From an uncultured Faecalibacterium sp. (lineage in GTDB: Bacteria; Bacillota; Clostridia; Oscillospirales; Ruminococcaceae), in NCBI GenBank assembly GCA_900772565.1, contig CAAHET010000127.1:1-18483 (forward strand): a stretch of DNA of 18,483 bases, given 5' to 3'. Position numbers and translations under genes: made by a program. Shown piece after piece: positions 1 through 4,905 of the stretch. Numbering within the stretch: position 1 is the first letter of the stretch; every line of letters starts with the position of its first letter. Below the pieces are notes generated by a model, which was not told the DNA's origin, ran no database searches, and saw only the letters and a program-made list of their open reading frames with translations.

Positions 1-74
1 GGATTCGAACCCACGGTACGTTGCCGTACGGCAGTTTTCAAGACTGCTTCCTTAAACCACTCGGACATCTCTCC
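1..74 (-). tRNA. tRNA-Ser (anticodon UGA), 3' end cut by the window edge
   Basis: Read on the minus strand, the RNA begins GGAGAGATGTCCGAGTGG, a typical bacterial tRNA-Ser start with a D-arm. An anticodon stem GCAGT/ACTGC follows, with loop CTTGAAA giving anticodon TGA, which reads UCA-type serine codons. Next come a class II long variable arm (CCGTACGGCAACGTACCG-like) and a T-loop GGTTCGAATCC. The long variable arm supports serine. The 3' side of the T stem and acceptor stem lies outside the window, so the gene is incomplete here because of the window, not because it is broken. Confidence 0.95.
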
Positions 75-113
75 TTGTGGACACTCGCATTACGCCGTGT
101 CGAATGCCTACTT

Positions 114-142
114 ACTTTACCAGATTTACACCGTTCTGTCAA
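114..142 (-). promoter_or_regulatory. Promoter of tRNA-Ser
   Basis: On the minus strand there is a perfect -35 TTGACA (142-137), a 17-base spacer and a -10 TAAAGT (119-114). The predicted start lies about 30 bases before the mature tRNA 5' end, which fits a short leader removed by RNase P. Confidence 0.7.
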
Positions 143-235
143 GCCCTTATGCAAATTTTTTCTTTTTTCTGTCCGATAGCTGCACAGCAGCCCCATTTGC
201 CACAACCTTTATTCGAAGTTTTTTTGGATTTTCTC

Positions 236-264
236 TTTACAGAAACACCTTTTTGTTGTATAAT
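236..264 (+). promoter_or_regulatory. SigA-type promoter of the S24 repressor gene
   Basis: A -35 TTTACA (236-241), an exact 17-base spacer and a consensus -10 TATAAT (259-264) sit about 40 bases upstream of the ATG at 306. The 75-235 stretch before it is AT-rich and I see no gene in it. I found no clear LexA-type box overlapping the promoter. Confidence 0.8.
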
Positions 265-305
265 AAAACCAACATAAACCACCCATCGGGAAAAGGAGCA
301 TCATT

Positions 306-938
306 ATGTCGTTTTCAGAGCTATTGAAGCAGTGCCGCAAAAAGCAGGGCGTCAGCCAAGCGGAGCTTGCCGCCAGACTGGGGGTCACCCAGCAGGCTGT
401 CGGCAAGTGGGAAAGCGGCAAGTCCTCCCCCGACCCCTCCACCGTGGCCCGCATTGCGGAGCTGCTGAACACCACGGCAGACTATCTGCTGGGGCTGTAC
501 CGCCCGGTCAGCAATGTTTCTGCCCCCGAGGAGCGCTTTTTCGGCAGCTATACCGAGAGCCTGATCCCGGTCATCGGCACGGTAAAGGCTGGCTACGGCG
601 CACTGGCCTTTGAAGAGGACTACGGGCAGGAGTACGCCCGCGTGAAGGACCCTGCCAACTATTTCTATCTGGTAGTGCGCGGCGACAGCATGGAACCCCG
701 CATTCAGGACGGCGACCTTGCGCTGGTGCACAAGCAGGACACGCTGGAAAACGGCGATCTGGGCGTTCTGATCTACGGCGACGAGGGCGAGGGCACCCTG
801 AAGCGCTACATCCAGCGCGGCAACTGCGTGGTGCTGCAGCCCTTCAACCCCGCCTATCATGAGATGGTCATCAAGGGAGAGGATCTGAACCACCTGCACA
901 TTGCAGGCCGTGTGGTGGAGACCAAGGCCAAGTGGTAA
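306..938 (+). CDS. XRE-family HTH / S24 peptidase (LexA- or CI-like) repressor
   Basis: This is a 210-residue DNA-binding repressor with a self-cleaving C-terminal domain. Residues 4-62 form a Cro/CI-type helix-turn-helix (VSQAELAARLGVTQQAVGKWESG, here split as residues 16-38). A linker follows, then an S24/LexA-like domain. The nucleophile Ser128 is in GDSMEP and the general-base Lys166 is in GTLKRY. An Ala95-Gly96 pair in VKAGYGA sits where LexA/CI proteins cleave themselves. All parts needed for RecA-stimulated autoproteolysis are therefore present. The AAAAGGAG site at 293-300 fixes the start. No phage gene is nearby, so it is probably a chromosomal stress or SOS-type regulator rather than a prophage repressor. 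It is not LexA itself, because the N-terminus is an XRE rather than a winged-helix domain. Its targets are unknown. Confidence 0.92.
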   Translation: MSFSELLKQCRKKQGVSQAELAARLGVTQQAVGKWESGKSSPDPSTVARIAELLNTTADYLLGLYRPVSNVSAPEERFFGSYTESLIPVIGTVKAGYGALAFEEDYGQEYARVKDPANYFYLVVRGDSMEPRIQDGDLALVHKQDTLENGDLGVLIYGDEGEGTLKRYIQRGNCVVLQPFNPAYHEMVIKGEDLNHLHIAGRVVETKAKW

Positions 939-965
939 GCTTGCTGATTTAAAATTTTGCGGCTG

Positions 966-1090
966 AAGGTTTCCCCCGGACGGGGGAAGCTGTCACCGCA
1001 GGTGACTGATGAGGGCGCACCGATAGCTGCTGCTTGCCTGCACCCTCATCCGGCGCTGCGCGCCACCTTCCCCCGGCTGGGGGAAGGCTT
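966..1090. repeat. Intergenic hairpin repeat, family A, copy 1
   Basis: This is a 125-bp imperfect inverted repeat. The outer arms are AAGGTTTCCCCC (966) and GGGGGAAGGCTT (ending 1090). Within the arms are CCCCCGGACGGGGG-type hairpins and two short hairpins with three-base loops: GTCACC-GCA-GGTGAC (992-1006) and GGCGC-TGC-GCGCC (1052-1064). ATGAGGG/CCCTCAT flanks a central spacer of about 20 bp. A second copy lies in the opposite orientation at 15821-15949. It sits between the repressor stop codon and the terminator at 1128. It has no coding capacity. Confidence 0.85.
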
Positions 1091-1104
1091 TTATTCCGGT
1101 AAGC

Positions 1105-1132
1105 GTTCGCTTTTTGCCAAAGACGCTATAAA
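1105..1132 (+). promoter_or_regulatory. Weak candidate promoter for the radical SAM gene
   Basis: A poor -35 (GTTCGC, 1105-1110), a 16-base spacer and a -10 TATAAA (1127-1132) form a candidate promoter. A transcript from here would start near 1140, inside the loop of the terminator hairpin at 1128-1166. It would therefore lack the 5' stem and escape termination. This is an inference from position only. Confidence 0.35.
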
Positions 1133-1166
1133 GCCATCTGCTGTTTTGCGCATGGCTTTATTTTTT
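1128..1166 (+). terminator. Intrinsic terminator downstream of the S24 repressor
   Basis: A perfect 10-bp stem, ATAAAGCCAT (1128-1137) with ATGGCTTTAT (1152-1161), encloses a 14-base loop and is followed by a run of Ts to 1166. It most likely ends repressor transcripts that read through the family A repeat, and shields the radical SAM gene from them. Confidence 0.8.
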
Positions 1167-1209
1167 GACCCTTTTTCCCGGTTTTATCCCCTTTGGAGGT
1201 GCATTTAGC

Positions 1210-2568
1210 ATGGAACAGACCCTGATGGACAAGCTGACCATTCTGGCCGACAGCGCCAAATATGACGTTGCCTGCACCTCCAGCGGGGCGTCCCGCACCG
1301 CGCGCCCGGGCACGGTGGGCAGCTGCTATGCCCCGGGCTGCTGCCACGCCTTTACCGCCGATGGCCGCTGCGTCAGCCTGCTCAAGGTGCTGATGACCAA
1401 CTGCTGCTCCTTCGACTGCGGGTACTGCGTCAACCGCCGCTCCAACGATATCCCCCGCGCCACCTTTGCGCCCCGGGAACTGGCAGAGCTGACCATGGAG
1501 TTCTACCGCCGCAACTACATCGAGGGGCTGTTTTTGTCCAGCGCGGTGCTGGGCACCCCGGACTACACCACCGAGCGGATGCTGGCGGTGCTGCGGCTGT
1601 TGCGGGGCGAATACCGCTTTGGGGGCTACATCCACGCCAAGGCTATCCCGGGCACAAGCCCGGAGCTTTTGCAGCAGCTGGGGTATCTGGCCGACCGCCT
1701 GAGCGTGAACGTGGAGCTGCCCAGCGAGCGCAGCCTGAACCTGCTTGCCCCGGACAAGGGGCGGCACTCTATCTTCCGCCCCATGAAGCAGATCGCGGTG
1801 TCCGGCGCTGCCAGCCGGGAGGAACTTACCCTCTACCGCCACGCGCCCAAGTTTGCCCCCGCCGGGCAGAGCACCCAGATGATCGTGGGCGCTTCGCCGG
1901 AGACGGACTACCACATTTTAAAGCTGACGGAGGGGATGTACCAGAAATACGGGCTGAAGCGGGTGTTCTACTCCGCTTACATCCCGGTAGCCGAGGACAC
2001 CCGACTGCCAGCGCTGGACACAAAGCCGCCCCTTCTGCGGGAGCACCGGCTGTATCAGGCAGACTGGCTGCTGCGGTTCTATCAGTTCGAGGCAGACGAA
2101 ATTTTAGATAAGGATAACCCCAACTTCAACCCCTATCTGGACCCCAAATGCAACTGGGCGGTTCAGCACTACGGGCTGTTCCCGGTGGACGTGAACCGCG
2201 CCCCCTTCGAGATGCTGCTGCGGGTGCCGGGCATCGGCCCCAAAAGTGCCCGGCGCATCTGGCGCGCCCGCAAGCAGGCGGCGCTGGGTCTGGAAGAGCT
2301 GAAACGCATGGGCGTGGTGCTCAAGCGGGCGCAGTATTTCATCACCTGCCGGGGCTTTTCCGGGGCGCACCCGGGGCGCGGCACCGCCGGGCGGGAGCGC
2401 ATTACCCGGGCGCTCATCGACCCCAACGTATTCAGCGGCAGCTGCGAGCAGCTGAGCCTGTTCAGCCCGCCCGCCGTGGACAACCTCATCGGGCAGGGCG
2501 TGCCGCCCCGGGCGGCTGTCCGCATAGTACGGGAGGAGGCAGTGCAATGTCTTGCCAAGGCGCTGTAA
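1210..2568 (+). CDS. Radical SAM protein, putative DNA modification/repair (TIGR03916-like)
   Basis: This 452-residue protein carries the radical SAM [4Fe-4S] motif C66-x3-C70-x2-C73 (CSFDCGYC). Before it is a second cysteine cluster (C39, C44, C45, C54) that may bind another metal centre. The C-terminal part, around residues 325-350, has a helix-hairpin-helix motif (RVPGIGPKSARRI), which points to DNA binding. This layout matches the family known as putative DNA modification/repair radical SAM proteins, whose substrate and reaction are not established. The start at 1210 is chosen for GGAGGT at 1195-1200, nine bases upstream; a longer TTG-initiated reading has no such site. The stop overlaps the next gene by 22 bases, and in this family the partner gene is usually adjacent, as here. 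The two proteins therefore probably work together. Confidence 0.9.
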   Translation: MEQTLMDKLTILADSAKYDVACTSSGASRTARPGTVGSCYAPGCCHAFTADGRCVSLLKVLMTNCCSFDCGYCVNRRSNDIPRATFAPRELAELTMEFYRRNYIEGLFLSSAVLGTPDYTTERMLAVLRLLRGEYRFGGYIHAKAIPGTSPELLQQLGYLADRLSVNVELPSERSLNLLAPDKGRHSIFRPMKQIAVSGAASREELTLYRHAPKFAPAGQSTQMIVGASPETDYHILKLTEGMYQKYGLKRVFYSAYIPVAEDTRLPALDTKPPLLREHRLYQADWLLRFYQFEADEILDKDNPNFNPYLDPKCNWAVQHYGLFPVDVNRAPFEMLLRVPGIGPKSARRIWRARKQAALGLEELKRMGVVLKRAQYFITCRGFSGAHPGRGTAGRERITRALIDPNVFSGSCEQLSLFSPPAVDNLIGQGVPPRAAVRIVREEAVQCLAKAL

Positions 2569-3344
2569 GCCCCAAGGGAGCGCGCAAGCTGCACGACGCC
2601 GACGTGGTCTACCTGTACGACGGCAGCTTTGAGGGCTTTCTGTGCTGCGTGTACGAAAGCTTTGCCCAGCATGAGATCCCCTTTGCGGTGTGGACGCCCC
2701 AGCAGGAGACCGCCACCCTCTACCCGGTCAAGGAGATTGCCACCGACCCCGCCGTTGCCCGGCGGGTGTTCGCCAGCTTTGGCAAAAAGCTGGGCGCAGA
2801 GACCGAGTACCTCGTCAGCCGGGATTTTCTTTCCGGGCAGGAGGACAAGGAGCTGCTTCTGCTCCGCTTTCTGCATCTGGCCTTTGCGCTGGGGCCGGGC
2901 ACGGTCAAACGGGAGGGGCACCCGGTGGTCGCGCCCCTCTACGCCATGAAAAAAAGTCTGGACTGGGAGGTGGACAAGTTTCAGGGCTTTGTGCGGTTCG
3001 AAGAGCACGGCGGAATGCTGGGCGCGGTCATCCACCCCAAAAATTATATCCTCCCCCTGCTGCGCCCGCACTTCTGCGGACGCTTCCCGGAGGAGGATTT
3101 CATGATCTATGATGCCGTCCATCAGGCGGTGCTGCTGCACGAGGGACATAAGACGCAGCTGCTGGAGTTGGCAGCGCCCTTGGAGCTGCCAACTCCCAGT
3201 GCGCGGGAGCAGCAGTTTCAGGCGCTGTGGACGCAGTTCTACAAAACGCTGGAAATCAAAGCGCGCCACAACGAAAAAGGCCGCATGACCCATTGCCCCA
3301 AGCGCTTCTGGGCGGATATGGTGGAGATGCAGGGGGAATTGTAA
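2547..3344 (+). CDS. TIGR03915/DUF4130-like putative DNA metabolism protein
   Basis: This 265-residue protein is the usual partner of the preceding radical SAM protein. The N-terminal YLYDGSFEGFLCCVYESF (about residues 22-39) is the hallmark of the family. The C-terminal FYKTLEIKARHNEKGRMTHC followed by PKRFW matches the DUF4130 end. In some bacteria the same domain is fused to a uracil-DNA-glycosylase-like domain, which gives the repair link; that domain is absent here and the length is that of the unfused form. The start at 2547 has GGGAGGAGG (2531-2539) seven bases upstream and lies inside the end of the radical SAM gene, so the two genes are translationally coupled. The stop is followed within three bases by a family C repeat, and I see no clear intrinsic terminator. 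The biochemical role is unknown. Confidence 0.88.
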   Translation: MSCQGAVSPKGARKLHDADVVYLYDGSFEGFLCCVYESFAQHEIPFAVWTPQQETATLYPVKEIATDPAVARRVFASFGKKLGAETEYLVSRDFLSGQEDKELLLLRFLHLAFALGPGTVKREGHPVVAPLYAMKKSLDWEVDKFQGFVRFEEHGGMLGAVIHPKNYILPLLRPHFCGRFPEEDFMIYDAVHQAVLLHEGHKTQLLELAAPLELPTPSAREQQFQALWTQFYKTLEIKARHNEKGRMTHCPKRFWADMVEMQGEL

Positions 3345-3346
3345 AA

Positions 3347-3481
3347 CCCCTTCCGTCTGCTCACTACGTTCGCAGCCACCTTCCCCAAGGGGACGGCTTT
3401 TGGCGGTGGCGGTAAAGTTTCCGGCGCAATTCAAAGGCGTCCCCTTGGGGGAGCTGGCGAGCGCAGCGAGACTGAGGGGGT
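3347..3481. repeat. Intergenic hairpin repeat, family C, copy 1
   Basis: This is an imperfect palindrome of about 135 bp. The left arm contains CACCTTCCCCAAGGGGACG and the right arm GTCCCCTTGGGGGAGCTGG. They surround a central GGCGGTGGCGGTAAAGTTTC. The segment 3402-3481 recurs in opposite orientation at 18404-18483 with 73 of 80 bases identical by my hand alignment. It fills the whole gap between two convergent genes and abuts the stop codon of the HTH gene at 3481. Confidence 0.85.
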
Positions 3482-3885
3482 CACTTCCCTTCTGCTTCCA
3501 GTGCGCTTTCCACGCCCTTGAGCAAATCCTCCGCCGGGATGCCGTACAGCCTTGCCAGTGCCATCAGGTTAGAGGTGTTCGGCTCCGAGGTGCCGTTCTC
3601 CCACTTGGACACCGCCTGCCGGCTCACGCCGATAGTCTCGGCCACAAACTCCTGCGTCATCTTGCAGCGGGTGCGGTTCTCCTTGAGCATCTCAGAAAGC
3701 GACTTGCGCACGATTTTGACTTCCTCCGTGAGTTTGGGCGGCTTTTCCAGATTGCGGGCAATGCGCCAGAGCAGATAGAGCGCCGCCACGATGGCGACCG
3801 GCAGCAGCAACCGTACGAGCATCGTTGCTATGCTCACCGTCTGGAGCGCTCTGAAAAAAAGGTTGGTCATAAAATCACTTTTCAT
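3481..3885 (-). CDS. Membrane-anchored XRE-family HTH protein
   Basis: This is a 134-residue protein. Residues about 17-41 form a hydrophobic transmembrane helix (VSIATMLVRLLLPVAIVAAL...). A short charged linker follows, then residues 65-121 form a Cro/CI-type helix-turn-helix (MTQEFVAETIGVSRQAVSKW). The HTH follows the membrane segment, whereas many small HTH membrane proteins of Firmicutes have the HTH first. The start at 3885 is chosen because GGAGG at 3898-3894 lies eight bases upstream. A longer in-frame reading to 3996 would run through the predicted promoter. No partner sensor gene is adjacent. It could be a transcription factor tethered at the membrane that responds to envelope or metabolic state, but the signal is unknown. 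Confidence 0.83.
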   Translation of the reverse strand: MKSDFMTNLFFRALQTVSIATMLVRLLLPVAIVAALYLLWRIARNLEKPPKLTEEVKIVRKSLSEMLKENRTRCKMTQEFVAETIGVSRQAVSKWENGTSEPNTSNLMALARLYGIPAEDLLKGVESALEAEGK

Positions 3886-3932
3886 CTTCGTTTCCTCCTT
3901 TGGAAGCTTTCTCTTGTGGTTTTTGTGGCACG

Positions 3933-3961
3933 ATTCTAGCACAAAAGCCCGGTTGCGTCCA
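3933..3961 (-). promoter_or_regulatory. Extended -10 promoter of the membrane HTH gene
   Basis: On the minus strand there is a -35 TGGACG (3961-3956), a 17-base spacer and an extended -10 TGC-TAGAAT (hexamer 3938-3933). It lies 48 bases upstream of the chosen start codon, which supports that start. Confidence 0.6.
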
Positions 3962-3963
3962 CC

Positions 3964-3985
3964 AACCAGAGCGTAAACTCCGGTT
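3964..3985. promoter_or_regulatory. Candidate operator (inverted repeat) just upstream of the HTH promoter
   Basis: AACCAGAG and CTCCGGTT form an inverted repeat (7 of 8 bases paired) around a 6-base centre, immediately upstream of the -35 region. GGTTGCG also occurs twice (3951 and 3982). Autoregulation by the HTH protein is plausible but unproven. Confidence 0.35.
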
Positions 3986-4045
3986 GCGGCGCGCATTTTT
4001 AGCCTATTTTGGCAGATAATTCACAAAAACGTTGCATCTGCATCG

Positions 4046-4073
4046 TTGCAACGGGCAAAACCTATGGTATACT
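4046..4073 (+). promoter_or_regulatory. Promoter of the cyclophilin gene
   Basis: A -35 TTGCAA (4046-4051), a 16-base spacer and an extended -10 TGG-TATACT (hexamer 4068-4073) form the promoter. The leader is about 70 bases and holds a small hairpin (ACCCC/GGGGT, 4111-4126) before the AAAAGGAG site. Confidence 0.75.
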
Positions 4074-4152
4074 ATAAGGGATATCCGGGCAGGTATTTCT
4101 GCCCCCCAACACCCCCGCTGCGGGGTCAACACAAAAGGAGTATTGTAGCGTT

Positions 4153-4629
4153 ATGGTTCGCATTACTATGGAAGACGGCGGCATCATCGACATCGAGCTG
4201 AACGAGGAAGTTGCCCCCATCACCTGTGAGAATTTCAAAAAGCTGGTCAAGGAAGGCTTTTACAACGGCCTGACCTTCCACCGTGTCATCCCCGGCTTTA
4301 TGATCCAGGGCGGCTGCCCGCTGGGCACCGGCACCGGCGGCCCGGGCTGGAACATCAAGGGCGAGTTTGCCGCTAACGGCGTCAACAACCCCCTCAAGCA
4401 CACCCGTGGTGTGATCAGCATGGCCCGCAGCATGAACCCCAACAGCGCAGGCAGCCAGTTCTTCATCATGCACAAGGATGCACCCCATCTGGACGGCCAG
4501 TACGCCGCCTTTGGCAAGGTAGTTGCCGGCATGGACGTTGTGGACAAGATCGCTGCTGTCCGCACCGACTGGAACGACAAGCCCACCACCCCGGTCAAGA
4601 TGGCCACCGTGGAACTCATCGAGGGCTAA
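4153..4629 (+). CDS. Cyclophilin-type peptidyl-prolyl cis-trans isomerase
   Basis: This 158-residue single-domain cyclophilin catalyses cis-trans isomerisation of X-Pro bonds during protein folding. The family core is intact: FHRVIPGFMIQGG holds the catalytic Arg44 and the Phe49/Met51/Gln52 region, and NSAGSQFFI holds Gln102 and Phe103. The DGQYAAFGKV segment is the usual end of the active site, with Tyr117 where eukaryotic members often have His. There is no signal peptide, so it is cytoplasmic. AAAAGGAG ends 12 bases before the ATG, a slightly long spacing, but no better in-frame start exists. It is a single-gene unit with its own promoter and a strong terminator. Confidence 0.96.
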   Translation: MVRITMEDGGIIDIELNEEVAPITCENFKKLVKEGFYNGLTFHRVIPGFMIQGGCPLGTGTGGPGWNIKGEFAANGVNNPLKHTRGVISMARSMNPNSAGSQFFIMHKDAPHLDGQYAAFGKVVAGMDVVDKIAAVRTDWNDKPTTPVKMATVELIEG

Positions 4630-4639
4630 AATGTGATAC

Positions 4640-4676
4640 AAAAAATCCCGACACCTTGCGGTGCCGGGATTTTTTT
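4640..4676 (+). terminator. Intrinsic terminator of the cyclophilin gene
   Basis: The stem AAAATCCCG-a-CACC pairs with GGTG-CCGGGATTTT across loop TTGC and runs into a T-tract ending at 4676. The next base begins the family B repeat, so repeat and terminator are directly joined. Confidence 0.9.
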
Positions 4677-4849
4677 AACCCTCTCAGGCGCTCCCGCGCC
4701 AGCTCCCCCGAAGGGGGAGCTTCTAAGCATCTGCCGGTTTGCTGCAAAAAAGCTCCCCCTGAGAGGAAAGACTTCCCCCGGTCGGGGGAAGATGTCGCGC
4801 AGCGACAAAAGGGGGAATCTGGCATCGCGCAGCGATGACTGAGAGGGTT
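4677..4849. repeat. Intergenic hairpin repeat, family B, copy 1
   Basis: This is a 173-bp element bounded by a perfect 11-bp inverted repeat, AACCCTCTCAG (4677-4687) and CTGAGAGGGTT (4839-4849). Inside are GGCGC-TCCC-GCGCC (4687-4700), CTCCCCC-GAA-GGGGGAG, CTTCCCCC/GGGGGAAG, and two three-base-loop hairpins: TGTCGC-GCA-GCGACA (4793-4807) and CATCGC-GCA-GCGATG (4823-4837). A closely related copy lies at 18184-18383. No protein is encoded. Confidence 0.88.
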
Positions 4850-4854
4850 GCCCC

Positions 4855-4898
4855 CGTAAAAACGCAATGCCGGGCAGCCCGCAGGCTGTCCGGCATTG
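4855..4898 (-). terminator. Intrinsic terminator of the 5'-nucleotidase gene
   Basis: On the minus strand CAATGCCGGACAGCC pairs with GGCTGCCCGGCATTG (one mismatch) across loop TGCG (4898-4865). It is followed by CGTTTTTAC. It lies eight bases after the nucleotidase stop codon. Confidence 0.9.
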
Positions 4899-4905
4899 TG
4901 CTATT

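Noticed and set aside
957..1208. A small plus-strand ORF over the family A repeat
   Set aside because: It consists largely of the repeat sequence and terminator, with no ribosome binding site.
2169..3434. A 421-codon minus-strand frame across the radical SAM/DUF4130 pair
   Set aside because: It is antisense to two recognisable, coupled genes and has no ribosome binding site; its N-terminus lies in a repeat.
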